This document shows, one piece after another, positions 35,946 to 44,945 of a DNA stretch of 64,000 nucleotides (the first letter of the stretch is position 1; every line of letters begins with the position of its first letter). The position numbers and the translations under genes were made by a program. The notes below the pieces were generated by a model. The model ran no database searches and had not been told where the DNA came from. It saw only the letters and a list, made by a program, of their open reading frames with translations. Origin of the DNA: Streptomyces sp. NRRL S-340 (lineage in GTDB: Bacteria; Actinomycetota; Actinomycetes; Streptomycetales; Streptomycetaceae); contig NZ_JOIY01000017.1 in NCBI RefSeq assembly GCF_000720185.1, forward strand, positions 1 to 64,000. Direction: 5' to 3'.

Positions 35946-36242
35946 GGGGCACCTCCTGCGAAAGGCAGCGCATCGTAGCGCCATGTACACCCGAGGTGTC
36001 CAGATTGCCGGGTTCTGCGCCCCGATTTCAACCGGAAGCGGGGGTGCGGGTAGTCTGGTCCGTCTGCACTTGTGTCTGCCCGGCCCGAGTACAGGGCAAT
36101 CTGGGGACGGCCAGGGGATTTCCCCGGGCGACCCCCGTTGTCAGTGCCGGCTGTTTTACTGGCAGACACGATTGCGTACGCATCACAACCCTCCTGCCAC
36201 GGAACGACCGTGGCCGCTGAGTCCAAAGGAGGTGGGTTCCAC

Positions 36243-36533
36243 ATGCGTCACTACGAGGTGATGGTCATCCTCGACCCCGACGTCGAGGAGCGCGCTGTCT
36301 CCCCGCTGATCGAGAACTTCCTCTCTGTCGTCCGTGACGGCGGCGGAAAGGTCGAGAAGGTCGACACCTGGGGCCGTCGTCGTCTCGCGTACGAGATCAA
36401 GAAGAAGCCCGAGGGCATCTACTCGGTCATCGACCTGCAGGCCGAGCCTGCGGTCGTCAAGGAGCTCGACCGCCAGATGAACCTGAACGAGTCGGTCCTC
36501 CGGACCAAGGTCCTCCGCCCCGAGACCCACTGA
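36243..36533 (+). CDS. rpsF: 30S ribosomal protein S6
   Basis: A 96-residue protein of the small-subunit platform, binding 16S rRNA with S18. It begins [16 protein letters not shown] and contains the [15 protein letters not shown] motif. ATG at 36243 with AAAGGAGGTG. It heads rpsF-ssb-rpsR-rplI, the common bacterial order. Confidence 0.97.
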   Translation: MRHYEVMVILDPDVEERAVSPLIENFLSVVRDGGGKVEKVDTWGRRRLAYEIKKKPEGIYSVIDLQAEPAVVKELDRQMNLNESVLRTKVLRPETH

Positions 36534-36610
36534 GCCCTCCCGCTCAGCCGGCCTCGGGATCCGAGCAGCAGCACCAGCAGCCAGCAGCAAACCCGCCGAG
36601 AGGTACCCCC

Positions 36611-37195
36611 ATGGCAGGCGAGACCGTCATCACGGTCGTCGGCAATCTCGTCGACGACCCCGAGCTGCGCTTCACCCCCTCCGGTGCGGCGGTCGCGAAG
36701 TTCCGCGTCGCGTCCACCCCCCGCACCTTCGACCGCCAGACGAACGAGTGGAAGGACGGCGAGAGCCTGTTCCTGACCTGCTCGGTCTGGCGCCAGGCGG
36801 CGGAGAACGTCGCCGAGTCGCTCCAGCGAGGCATGCGCGTCATCGTGCAGGGCCGGCTGAAGCAGCGGTCCTACGAGGATCGTGAGGGCGTCAAGCGCAC
36901 GGTCTACGAGCTGGACGTCGAGGAAGTCGGCGCCAGCCTGCGCAACGCCACGGCCAAGGTCACCAAGACCACCGGCCGCGGTGGCCAGGGCGGGTACGGC
37001 GGCGGTGGCGCCCAGGGTGGTGGCGGCGGCTGGGGCGGCGGCCCCGGCGGCGGCCAGCAGCAGGGCGGTGGCGGCGCTCCCGCCGACGACCCGTGGGCGA
37101 CCGGCGCTCCCGCCGGTGGCAACCAGGGCGGCGGCTGGGGCGGTGGCTCCGGCGGCAGCAGTGGCGGCGGCTACTCGGACGAGCCCCCCTTCTAG
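36611..37195 (+). CDS. ssb: Single-stranded DNA-binding protein
   Basis: Protects single-stranded DNA in replication and repair. It has 194 residues: an OB fold (about 1-110; [32 protein letters not shown]), a Gly/Gln-rich linker of about 70 residues, and the acidic protein-contact tip DEPPF. Located between rpsF and rpsR. ATG at 36611 after GAGAGG. Confidence 0.96.
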   Translation: MAGETVITVVGNLVDDPELRFTPSGAAVAKFRVASTPRTFDRQTNEWKDGESLFLTCSVWRQAAENVAESLQRGMRVIVQGRLKQRSYEDREGVKRTVYELDVEEVGASLRNATAKVTKTTGRGGQGGYGGGGAQGGGGGWGGGPGGGQQQGGGGAPADDPWATGAPAGGNQGGGWGGGSGGSSGGGYSDEPPF

Positions 37196-37275
37196 GCCTT
37201 CGTCCCGGTCCGCGGACCGGGTCGGGTCGAGGGGTGGGCCGTACCCACACTTCTTGATCACACAGGAGAAACATC

Positions 37276-37512
37276 ATGGCGAAGCCGCCTGTGCGCAAGC
37301 CTAAGAAAAAGGTCTGCGCTTTCTGCAAGGACAAGGTCACGTACGTGGACTACAAGGACACGAACATGCTGCGGAAGTTCATTTCCGACCGCGGCAAGAT
37401 CCGTGCCCGCCGCGTGACCGGCAACTGCACGCAGCACCAGCGTGACGTCGCCACGGCCGTCAAGAACAGCCGTGAGATGGCGCTGCTGCCCTACACCTCC
37501 ACCGCGCGATAA
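37276..37512 (+). CDS. rpsR: 30S ribosomal protein S18, zinc-ribbon (C+) form
   Basis: A 78-residue protein of the 30S platform. The sequence keeps CAFC near residue 14 and CTQH near 55, a C-x2-C / C-x2-H set that should bind zinc (the C+ form). Streptomyces genomes often carry a second S18 without these ligands that replaces it under zinc shortage. ATG at 37276 after GGAGAAA. Confidence 0.93.
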   Translation: MAKPPVRKPKKKVCAFCKDKVTYVDYKDTNMLRKFISDRGKIRARRVTGNCTQHQRDVATAVKNSREMALLPYTSTAR

Positions 37513-37530
37513 GGGAAGGGTGACCTATTC

Positions 37531-37977
37531 ATGAAGATCATCCTGACCCACGAGGTCACCGGCCTCGGTGCCGCGGGCGACGTCGTCGACGTCAAGGACG
37601 GTTACGCTCGCAACTACCTGATCCCGCGGAAGTTCGCGATCCGCTGGACCAAGGGTGGCGAGAAGGACGTCGAGCAGATCCGTCGTGCTCGCAAGATCCA
37701 CGAGATCCAGACCATCGAGCAGGCCAACCAGATCAAGGCCCAGCTCGAGGGTGTGAAGGTCCGTCTGGCCGTCCGCTCCGGCGACGCCGGTCGTCTCTTC
37801 GGTTCCGTCACGCCGGCCGACGTCGCTTCGGCGATCAAGGCCGCCGGTGGTCCCGAGGTCGACAAGCGCCGCATCGAGCTGGGTGCGCCGATCAAGACCC
37901 TGGGCGCCCACGAGACGTCCGTGCGTCTGCACCCCGAGGTTGCCGCCAAGGTCAACATCGAGGTCGTCGCGGCCTGA
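37531..37977 (+). CDS. rplI: 50S ribosomal protein L9
   Basis: A 148-residue, two-lobed protein joined by a long helix. The N-terminal signature [32 protein letters not shown] and the C-terminal lobe ([13 protein letters not shown]) are clear. ATG at 37531 with AAGGGTGAC upstream. It is followed by a strong terminator. Confidence 0.97.
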   Translation: MKIILTHEVTGLGAAGDVVDVKDGYARNYLIPRKFAIRWTKGGEKDVEQIRRARKIHEIQTIEQANQIKAQLEGVKVRLAVRSGDAGRLFGSVTPADVASAIKAAGGPEVDKRRIELGAPIKTLGAHETSVRLHPEVAAKVNIEVVAA

Positions 37978-38005
37978 TCGCCGTGCTCGGCTGACCGCAG
38001 TCGAC

Positions 38006-38041
38006 AGAGGGGGCCGTACCCGGCGGGGTACGGCCCCCTCT
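38006..38041. terminator. Terminator after rplI
   Basis: Sixteen-base arms AGAGGGGGCCGTACCC (38006-38021) and the complement (38026-38041) around GGCG, in the convergent gap between rplI and the MATE gene, 56 bases before a parS site. Confidence 0.9.
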
Positions 38042-38096
38042 GCGTGGTCGTGAAGACGAGCGAACGAGGAGAACCCGGGGGCTGCTCGCGGGGTTC

Positions 38097-38110
38097 GTTT
38101 CACGTGAAAC
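38097..38110. other. parS: parS site (exact)
   Basis: GTTTCACGTGAAAC between converging rplI and the MATE gene. Confidence 0.95.
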
Positions 38111-38132
38111 ACCGCCGCACCGGGGCGCTGCT

Positions 38133-39470
38133 TCAGCGGGTCGCGCCCGTCACCAGCCAGCGGCCCGACCGGGTCCGTATCCACAGTGTCAGCATGCGGA
38201 CCGCCACCATGAGAGCCATCGCGCCCCACAGGGCGGTGAGCCCTCCGCCGAACACAGGCACCAGAAGCGCGGCGGGCGTGAACACGGCCAGGGTCACGAG
38301 CATCGCCCCGGCCAGGTACGAGCCGTCCCCCGCGCCCATCAGGACACCGTCGAGAACATAGACGACGCCGCAGACCGGCTGGGAGAGGGCCACCAGCAGC
38401 AGCGCGGGAAGGGCGGTGTCCTTCACGGTGGAGTCACCGGTGAACAGGGGCAGGAAGACCGGACGTGCCACGACGACCAGAAGCCCGAGGACGGCCCCGG
38501 CCGCGACGCCCCACTGCACCATGCGGCGGCACGCTCCTCGGGCGCCTTCGGCATCATCGGCGCCGAGAAAGCGGCCGATGATGGCCTGCCCCGCGATCGC
38601 GATGGCGTCGAGAGCGAAGGCGAGCAGGCTCCACAGGGACAGGATGATCTGGTGGGCGGCGATGTCCGCGTCGCCCAGCCGGGCCGCGACCGCGGTGGCG
38701 ATCATCAGGATGGCCCGCAGGGAGAGCGTGCGGACCAGTAGCGGCACACCGGCCTGCGCGCACGCCTTGATACCAGCGGCGTCCGGACGCAGGGAGGCGC
38801 CGTGCCTGCGGGCTCCGCGGACGACCACGGTGAGGTAGACCGCGGCCATGCCCCACTGGGCGATGACGGTGCCCCACGCCGAGCCGGCGATGCCGAGTCC
38901 GGCGCCGTAGACGAGGCCGGCGTTGAGGGCGGCGTTCCCGACGAAGCCCGCGACGGCGACGTACAGGGGTGTTCGCGTGTCCTGCAGTCCGCGCAGCACA
39001 CCGGTGGCGGCGAGGACGACGAGCATCGCCGGGATGCCCAGCGCGGAGATGCGCAGGTAGGTCGTCGCGTACGGGGCGGCCGTGGGGGAGGCGCCGAAGA
39101 GGTCCACCACACCGGGGGCGGTGGGCAGGACGGCCACGATGACGGCGGCCCCGAGCAGCAGGGCCAGCCACACCCCGTCCATTCCCTGGCGGATCGCGGC
39201 CTTGAGGTCGCCCGCGCCGACGCGGCGTGCGACGGCGGCCGTGGTGGCGTAGGCGAGGAAGACGAAGATGCTCACGGCGGTCGTCAGCAGGGCCGAGGCG
39301 ACGCCGAGTCCGGCGAGCTGTGCGGTGCCGAGGTGGCCGACGATCGCGCTGTCGGCCATCACGAAGAGGGGCTCGGCGACGAGCGCGCCGAAGGCCGGGA
39401 CGGCCAGCGCGACGATCTCCCGGTCGTGTCTGCGCCGGTCGGCCGAGGGGCGTGCGGGGGCCTGTGTCAT
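38133..39470 (-). CDS. MATE-family efflux transporter (DinF type)
   Basis: Cation-coupled efflux protein of 445 residues with about 12 membrane segments in two bundles. The start IVALAVPAFGALVAEPLFVMADSAIVGHLG matches the DinF branch, and the second half repeats the topology. Substrate unknown. ATG at 39470 preferred over a TTG at 39479. Confidence 0.87.
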   Translation of the reverse strand: MTQAPARPSADRRRHDREIVALAVPAFGALVAEPLFVMADSAIVGHLGTAQLAGLGVASALLTTAVSIFVFLAYATTAAVARRVGAGDLKAAIRQGMDGVWLALLLGAAVIVAVLPTAPGVVDLFGASPTAAPYATTYLRISALGIPAMLVVLAATGVLRGLQDTRTPLYVAVAGFVGNAALNAGLVYGAGLGIAGSAWGTVIAQWGMAAVYLTVVVRGARRHGASLRPDAAGIKACAQAGVPLLVRTLSLRAILMIATAVAARLGDADIAAHQIILSLWSLLAFALDAIAIAGQAIIGRFLGADDAEGARGACRRMVQWGVAAGAVLGLLVVVARPVFLPLFTGDSTVKDTALPALLLVALSQPVCGVVYVLDGVLMGAGDGSYLAGAMLVTLAVFTPAALLVPVFGGGLTALWGAMALMVAVRMLTLWIRTRSGRWLVTGATR

Positions 39471-39929
39471 GGGCACCAATGTAACCGTCCACAGGTAAGA
39501 GATGCAACGCCTTTGAGGCCCTTACGTAGCCCCGCGAGCTGTGCACTTGTGCGCCGCGTCCGAACCGATCTTGGCCCGATGGGGAAAGTTTTTCTTCTGC
39601 ACAGCCAGTGGACGGCAAAGTTGCAGGTCAGATGGGGTGAGCAGAAACCGGCGAGGGCTTGTTCACAGCGCTGTCCACCGGGTCATGCACAGGTTTCGCG
39701 GAGTTCTCCACAGCATAGGGCCGGTCGTCCACATGGCCTGTGGATAACCAGATTGGCTGACGGTGCCCGGGGGCCTACCGTGGTCCGGCGCCCGCTCCGT
39801 TCTCCGGCTTTCGAACCGTCCCAAAACGACGCGCCGGAAGGGGAGTCGGGCCTCTCGATTTGTCAGTGCCGTGCCGTAGAAATGAGGGGCACGGCGAGGT
39901 CCGCTCGGCGGACGGGAGGAGGCCGCTCG
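39471..39929. promoter_or_regulatory. dnaB upstream region with a cluster of DnaA-box-like motifs
   Basis: A 459-base gap without a gene. Within 90 bases it has TTGTTCACA (39659-39667), CTGTCCACC (39671-39679), TTCTCCACA (39704-39712), TCGTCCACA (39725-39733) and TGTGGATAA (39739-39747, which is the reverse complement of the textbook box TTATCCACA). It lies about 180 bases upstream of dnaB. DnaA binding is inferred. Confidence 0.68.
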
Positions 39930-41408
39930 GTGAGCATTTCCGAGCCCTTGGACGACCCGTGGGCCGACAGCGGACCAGGGGACCGTCTGCCTGCCTCCCG
40001 CCGGCGGCCCGACGGCGGAGGCGGCCGCGGCGAACAGCACGACCGGGGCCGGGACAGCGGCGCCTGGGAGGGCGGGGGCTCGGCCTTCGAGCGAGTCCCC
40101 CCGCAGGACCTCGACGCGGAGCAGTCCGTGCTCGGCGGAATGCTCCTGTCCAAGGACGCCATCGCGGACGTCGTCGAGATCCTCAAGGGCCACGACTTCT
40201 ACAAGCCCGCCCACGAGACGATCTACCAGGCCGTCCTCGACGTCTACGCCAAGGGCGAGCCCGCCGACCCCATCACCATCGCCGCCGAGCTGACCAAGCG
40301 CGGTGAGATCAACAAGGTGGGCGGCGCGTCGTATCTGCACACGCTCGTGCAGACGGTGCCCACCGCGGCCAACGCCGCCTACTACGCGGAGATCGTCCAC
40401 GAGCGTGCGGTGCTGCGCCGTCTGGTCGAGGCCGGCACCCGGATCACCCAGATGGGTTACGCGGCCGACGACGACGTCGACGAGATCGTCAACCGCGCCC
40501 AGGCCGAGATCTACGCGGTCACCGAGCAGCGCACCAGCGAGGACTACCTGCCGCTGGGCGACATCATGGAGGGCGCGCTCGACGAGATCGAGGCGATCGG
40601 GTCGCGCAGCGGTGAGATGACCGGCGTGCCCACCGGGTTCACCGACTTCGACTCGCTGACCAACGGGCTCCACCCCGGCCAGATGATCGTCATCGCCGCC
40701 CGTCCCGCGATGGGCAAGTCGACGCTGGCGCTGGACTTCGCACGCGCCGCCTCGATCAAGCACAACCTGCCGAGTGTCATCTTCTCCCTCGAGATGGGGC
40801 GCAACGAGATCGCGATGCGCCTGCTGTCGGCGGAGGCCCGCGTCGCCCTGCACCACATGCGCTCGGGCACGATGACCGACGAGGACTGGACCCGGCTGGC
40901 CCGCAGGATGCCGGACGTGTCCGCCGCCCCGCTCTACATCGACGACTCCCCGAACCTGTCGATGATGGAGATCCGGGCCAAGTGCCGGCGCCTGAAGCAG
41001 CGCAGCGACCTCAAACTGGTCGTCATCGACTACCTTCAGCTGATGCAGTCCGGCGGTTCCAAGCGGGCCGAGAGCCGCCAGCAGGAGGTCTCGGACATGT
41101 CCCGTAACCTCAAGCTGCTCGCCAAGGAGCTGGAGATCCCGGTCATCGCGCTCTCCCAGCTCAACCGTGGCCCCGAGCAGCGCACCGACAAGAAGCCGAT
41201 GGTCTCCGACCTGCGTGAGTCCGGCTCCATCGAACAGGATGCCGACATGGTCATCCTGCTGCACCGTGAGGACGCCTACGAGAAGGAGTCTCCGCGGGCG
41301 GGCGAGGCCGACCTGATCGTCGCCAAGCACCGTAACGGCCCGACCGCGACGATCACGGTCGCCTTCCAGGGGCACTACTCCCGCTTCGTGGACATGGCCC
41401 AGTCCTGA
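39930..41408 (+). CDS. dnaB: Replicative DNA helicase
   Basis: Hexameric helicase that unwinds DNA ahead of the fork. It has 492 residues: a variable acidic N-terminus of about 50 residues, the N-terminal collar (VPPQDLDAEQSVLGGMLL), and the RecA-like C-domain with Walker A ARPAMGKSTLALD (about 257), LVVIDYLQLMQSG for Walker B, and SQLNRGPEQR and RESGSIEQDADMV. No intein is present. GTG at 39930 with GGAGGAGG; the open frame extends far upstream but crosses the DnaA-box region and the MATE gene, and lacks ribosome sites. Confidence 0.96.
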   Translation: MSISEPLDDPWADSGPGDRLPASRRRPDGGGGRGEQHDRGRDSGAWEGGGSAFERVPPQDLDAEQSVLGGMLLSKDAIADVVEILKGHDFYKPAHETIYQAVLDVYAKGEPADPITIAAELTKRGEINKVGGASYLHTLVQTVPTAANAAYYAEIVHERAVLRRLVEAGTRITQMGYAADDDVDEIVNRAQAEIYAVTEQRTSEDYLPLGDIMEGALDEIEAIGSRSGEMTGVPTGFTDFDSLTNGLHPGQMIVIAARPAMGKSTLALDFARAASIKHNLPSVIFSLEMGRNEIAMRLLSAEARVALHHMRSGTMTDEDWTRLARRMPDVSAAPLYIDDSPNLSMMEIRAKCRRLKQRSDLKLVVIDYLQLMQSGGSKRAESRQQEVSDMSRNLKLLAKELEIPVIALSQLNRGPEQRTDKKPMVSDLRESGSIEQDADMVILLHREDAYEKESPRAGEADLIVAKHRNGPTATITVAFQGHYSRFVDMAQS

Positions 41409-41516
41409 TCCGACGCTGCCGGGCAGCCCCACCAGGGCCGGGGCGCGTGGCCCCCGCCTGGGGCCGGCTCGGGCGGGGGTGTGCGGTCGGGCCGGGCGGG
41501 CGACACCACGACCCGC

Positions 41517-42179
41517 TCACCGGCCCAGAGCGGCGGCCTCGGCCGCGCGCCGGGCGAAGACGTCGTCCCGGTGGTCCGCCATCTGCCGCAGGGCGTCCTT
41601 GCGGTCCCGCCGGGAGAGCCGGTCCAGGTAGGTGCGGCCTTCGAGGTGGTCGCACTCGTGCTGCAGACACCGGGCGAAGTACCCCGTTGCCTCGATGACG
41701 ACCGGAGCGCCGTCCTTGTCGGACCCGCGGACGACCGCGCGGTCGGTGCGGGGGACGGCCATGGCGGCACCGGGGACGGAAAGGCAGCCCTCGAAGTCCT
41801 CGAGGAGGTGCCGCCCGCCCGGATCGGGCAGGTGCAGCACCGGGTTGACGACATGACCGACGTGCCGGATCCCGTGGTCGTCCGAGCAGTCGTACACGAA
41901 CAGTCGCAGATCCACGCCGACCTGACTGGCGGCCAGGCCGGCCCCGTCGGCCACGTACATGGTCAGGAACATGTCGTCGATCAACGCGGACAGCGCCGGG
42001 GTCCCGAATTCGCTCACCTCCCGGCAGGGCCGGCTCAGCACCTCTTCGCCGACCACCGTGATCCGGCGGACCGATCCCCGCTCCGCCTCCGCGGGGCGCG
42101 CCGGAAAGGCGTCGACGGGGCGGCCTTGTACGCGGACCCGCCGGTCCTCGGGGCCGGGACGCTCGTGTCGGTCGGTCAC
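41517..42179 (-). CDS. def: Peptide deformylase
   Basis: Removes the N-formyl group from nascent proteins. It has 220 residues and all three catalytic motifs: GAGLAASQVG (motif 1), EGCLSVPG (motif 2, with metal Cys) and QHECDHLEG (motif 3, HExxH-like). GTG at 42179 after AGGAGAGG. It faces the ArsR-like gene across a 151-base gap containing twin CTTTGCAAAG palindromes. Streptomyces carries several def genes, so this may be an accessory copy. Confidence 0.93.
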   Translation of the reverse strand: MTDRHERPGPEDRRVRVQGRPVDAFPARPAEAERGSVRRITVVGEEVLSRPCREVSEFGTPALSALIDDMFLTMYVADGAGLAASQVGVDLRLFVYDCSDDHGIRHVGHVVNPVLHLPDPGGRHLLEDFEGCLSVPGAAMAVPRTDRAVVRGSDKDGAPVVIEATGYFARCLQHECDHLEGRTYLDRLSRRDRKDALRQMADHRDDVFARRAAEAAALGR

Positions 42180-42304
42180 GGTGCCTCTCCTTCGTGCCGG
42201 GGCTCGCACAAGGGCGCTCGTGCCAGGACTTCCGGGAGGTCCCTTTGCCGGGTCCTCTTGCCAGGGATTCCGGTCCCGGATCCCGTCAGGGCTCTTGCGG
42301 TGAG

Positions 42305-42331
42305 CTTTGCAAAGTAGCAGACTTTGCAAAG
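42305..42331. promoter_or_regulatory. Twin palindromes, candidate operator of the ArsR-like regulator
   Basis: The ten-base perfect palindrome CTTTGCAAAG occurs at 42305-42314 and 42322-42331, seventeen bases centre to centre. The second overlaps the G of the GTG start of the regulator gene. A repressor bound here would block its own transcription and perhaps def, whose start is 126 bases away. Confidence 0.72.
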
Positions 42332-42909
42332 TGACTGAGGAGCTGAACGACGTCCGTGAGGACCGGACCCGTGACGTGGTCGCCCCCCTGCGCGAGCACG
42401 GGGTCCGTACGGCGCTCCTCGAACTGCTCGCCGAAGTCGGCACCGTCACGGCGACCGAGGCCGCTTCCCGGCTGGGCTACAGCTCCGGTCTCTGCTCGTT
42501 CCACCTGCGGCAGCTCGCCCGCCACGGGCACATCGAGGAGGCCCCGCACAGTGGGGGACGCGCCCGGCCCTGGCGTCTGGTGGCGAGTGGACCGGCCGAC
42601 GACGGCACCGGGCGGGACGAGTTCGGTGCGCTGGCCCGGGGGCTGGAGGACGAGAGCTGGCAGCGCTGGCTGACCCGGCGGGACGACGCCCCGCCCGCGT
42701 GGCGTCACGACGAGGCGTTCAGCGCCGTCGCCTATCTGACGCCCGAGGAGATGAGCCGGGTCGCGGACGTGGTCCGCCGGGCGCTCGCGCCCTACCAGGA
42801 CCGCGAGCAGCGGCCCTTGGCCCGCCCGGACGGCGCTCGGCCGGTGGCCCTCATCATGCGTCTCTTCCCCCTGCTGCCCCACACACCGGACGAGACGGGT
42901 CGGAGGTGA
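42331..42909 (+). CDS. ArsR-like helix-turn-helix regulator
   Basis: A 192-residue protein with an N-terminal winged helix (about 25-75): TALLELLAEVGTVTATEAASRLGYSSGLCSFHLRQLARHGHIEEAP, typical of ArsR/helix-turn-helix 5 proteins. The C-terminal half (about 90-180) is a helical domain with no motif I recognise; no metal-binding cysteine set is visible, so metal sensing is unlikely. GTG at 42331 lacks a clear ribosome site, and the twin palindrome runs up to the start, so a leaderless message is possible. Divergent from def. Confidence 0.78.
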   Translation: MTEELNDVREDRTRDVVAPLREHGVRTALLELLAEVGTVTATEAASRLGYSSGLCSFHLRQLARHGHIEEAPHSGGRARPWRLVASGPADDGTGRDEFGALARGLEDESWQRWLTRRDDAPPAWRHDEAFSAVAYLTPEEMSRVADVVRRALAPYQDREQRPLARPDGARPVALIMRLFPLLPHTPDETGRR

Positions 42910-42961
42910 GCCAGGCACGAATCCGCTCGACGTGCGCGTCCGTACCGGATGGACTGGGGGC

Positions 42962-44365
42962 ATGACGACACCTCGGGATGAACTTCTGCCCAGCACCCGC
43001 CGGTCCCTGACCCACCGGATCGCCGTCGCCCAGGCCGAAGGACGGACACCGTCCCTGGTCGCCTCCGTCGTGCGGGGCGGCGAGGCGGTCTGGCACGGTG
43101 CGCGGACGTCCGTGGACGGGCACGCACCGGACGAGAACACGCAGTACCGCATCGGCTCCATCACCAAGACGTTCACCGCCGTCCTCGTCCTGCGGCTGCG
43201 GGACGAAGGCCTGCTCGACCTCGGTGACCCCGTGGAGAAGCACCTGCCGGGTACGGCCGCTTCCGAGGCGACGATCGCCGACCTGCTGGCCCACACGGGC
43301 GGGCTGGCCGCGGAGTCGCCCGGACCCTGGTGGGAGCGGACCCCGGGGTCGCTGCGCCCCGAACTCGCCGATGTGCTGGGCGAGGATCCGCTACGGCACC
43401 CGGTGGGCAGGCGATTCCACTACTCGAACCCGGGTTACACGGTGCTGGGCGCGCTCGTCGAGAAGCTGCGCGGTGCTCCCTGGGAGGACGTGCTGCGTCG
43501 GGAGGTGCTCGAACCCCTGGGGCTGAGCAGTACGAGCGCCCGCCCGCGTGCGCCGCACGCGGATGGCTGGGCGGTGCACCCCTGGGCCGACGTGATGCTT
43601 CCCGAGCCCGTCGAGGACCTCGGCCGGATGGCGCCGGCCGGTCAACTCTGGTCGACAACGGGGGACCTGGGCCGGTTCGCCGCGTTCCTCGCCCGGGGTG
43701 ACGAGCGGGTGCTGAGTGCCGGATCGGTCAGGGAGATGCGCACCCCGGCGGCTCCGTCCGGGACCGCGGACGTGGCGGCGGGGTACGCGTACGGGCTGGG
43801 AATGGAACTGCGACGCTCGGGCGAGCGGCTGCTGGTGGGGCATACGGGATCGCTTCCCGGCTTCCTCGCCTCGCTGACCCTCTCCGTGGAGGACGATGTG
43901 GCCGCCGTGGTGCTGACCAACTGCACCTCCGGCCCCGCGGTGGCCTCCGTGGGCGCCGATCTCGTCCGCATCGTCGCCGATGCCGAGCCGCGTGTCCCGG
44001 ACGCCTGGCGGCCGCTGCGGGACATCGATCCGCAGGTGCTGGAGCTGGCGGGCCAGTGGTACTGGGGGACCCAGGGCTTCGGCCTGCGGGTGACCGCCGA
44101 CGGGCTTCTCTCGCTCGAGCCGCTGGCGGGCAACGGCCGCAGGTCGCGGTTCCGGCCGAACGGCGACGGCACCTGGACAGGCCTGGAGGGCTACTACGCG
44201 GGGGAGTCGCTGCGGGCGGTACGGCGGCCGGACGGGTCCGTGGACCACCTGGACCTGGGATCGTTCGTGTTCACACGGCAGCCGTACGACGCCGGGGCCG
44301 CGGTGCCCGGGGGTGTCGACCCGGAGGGATGGCGGGGCATCGGCCCGTCCCCGAAGGACAGCTAG
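42962..44365 (+). CDS. Serine hydrolase of the class C beta-lactamase family
   Basis: A 467-residue protein. SxxK catalytic motif GSITKTF (about 70), YxN motif HYSNPGY (about 160), and the third motif GHTGSLPG (about 297). A C-terminal lipocalin-like beta domain (about 370-450; QWYWGTQGFGLRVTADGLL) follows, as in many esterase/peptidase members. No signal peptide is visible, so a cytosolic enzyme is likely; substrate unknown. ATG at 42962. Confidence 0.87.
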   Translation: MTTPRDELLPSTRRSLTHRIAVAQAEGRTPSLVASVVRGGEAVWHGARTSVDGHAPDENTQYRIGSITKTFTAVLVLRLRDEGLLDLGDPVEKHLPGTAASEATIADLLAHTGGLAAESPGPWWERTPGSLRPELADVLGEDPLRHPVGRRFHYSNPGYTVLGALVEKLRGAPWEDVLRREVLEPLGLSSTSARPRAPHADGWAVHPWADVMLPEPVEDLGRMAPAGQLWSTTGDLGRFAAFLARGDERVLSAGSVREMRTPAAPSGTADVAAGYAYGLGMELRRSGERLLVGHTGSLPGFLASLTLSVEDDVAAVVLTNCTSGPAVASVGADLVRIVADAEPRVPDAWRPLRDIDPQVLELAGQWYWGTQGFGLRVTADGLLSLEPLAGNGRRSRFRPNGDGTWTGLEGYYAGESLRAVRRPDGSVDHLDLGSFVFTRQPYDAGAAVPGGVDPEGWRGIGPSPKDS

Positions 44366-44411
44366 CTCTTGCCCGCGGTCAGGAGACCGGGCTTCTGAGA
44401 GGCACCGGCGG

Positions 44412-44441
44412 CGGTGGGCGTTTCACGTGAAACGCCCACCG
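44412..44441. terminator. Perfect 30-base palindrome centred on parS, two-way terminator
   Basis: CGGTGGGCGTTTCAC / GTGAAACGCCCACCG, with exact parS in the middle (44420-44433). It sits between the converging serine hydrolase and GNAT genes. The right arm is duplicated directly after it (see 44427-44456). Confidence 0.83.
44420..44433. other. parS: parS site (exact), in a palindrome
   Basis: GTTTCACGTGAAAC at the axis of the 30-base palindrome 44412-44441. Confidence 0.95.
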
Positions 44442-44456
44442 GTGAAACGCCCACCC
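44427..44456 (+). repeat. Tandem copy of the parS palindrome right arm
   Basis: GTGAAACGCCCACC occurs at 44427-44440 and again at 44442-44455, fifteen bases apart, so half of the symmetric site has been duplicated in tandem. Confidence 0.88.
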
Positions 44457-44492
44457 CCGTCCCGTGGTGAGAGGGGGCCGGGGCGCGGCCTT

Positions 44493-44945
44493 TCACAGGG
44501 ACAGCTTGTAACCCACGTGCGAGGCCTCGAAGCCCAGCCGTTCGTAGAAGCGGTGGGCGTCGGTGCGTGTCCGGTCCGACGTCAGCTGCACCAGTCGGCA
44601 GCCCTCGCGTCGTGAGGTGTCGATCGCCCACTGGATGAGCCGGGTGCCCAGGCCGTTGCTCCGTTCGTCGGCGTGGACGCGGACGCCTTCGATGATCGAG
44701 CGGGTGGCACCGCGCCGGGACAGCCCCGGAACGACCGAGAGCTGGAGCGTGCCCACGACGCGCCCGTCCCGCAGTGCCACGACCAGATGCTGGTTCGGGT
44801 CGGCGCGGAGCCGTTCCAGCGCGGCCAGGTAGGGCGCGAGGTCGTCGGGTGACTCGCGCAGTGCGCCCAGCGGGTCGTCCGCGAGCAGCGCGACGATCGC
44901 GGGGACGTCCTCGGCTACGGCCGCACGTATTTCAAGATCTCCCAT
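44493..44945 (-). CDS. GNAT-family N-acetyltransferase
   Basis: A 150-residue single-domain acetyltransferase. Acetyl-CoA loop VHADERSNGLGTRLIQWAID (R/Q-x-x-G-x-G/A as RSNGLG), and the C-terminal TDAHRFYERLGFEASHVGYKL motif typical of small GNATs. Substrate unknown. ATG at 44945. Confidence 0.87.
   Translation of the reverse strand: MGDLEIRAAVAEDVPAIVALLADDPLGALRESPDDLAPYLAALERLRADPNQHLVVALRDGRVVGTLQLSVVPGLSRRGATRSIIEGVRVHADERSNGLGTRLIQWAIDTSRREGCRLVQLTSDRTRTDAHRFYERLGFEASHVGYKLSL

Noticed and set aside
38802..39929. Upstream extension of the dnaB frame
   Set aside because: Runs antisense through the MATE gene and across the DnaA-box region; the GTG at 39930 has a strong ribosome site and gives normal DnaB length.
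42182..42330. N-terminal extension of def
   Set aside because: Crosses the twin palindromes and has no ribosome site; GTG at 42179 has AGGAGAGG.
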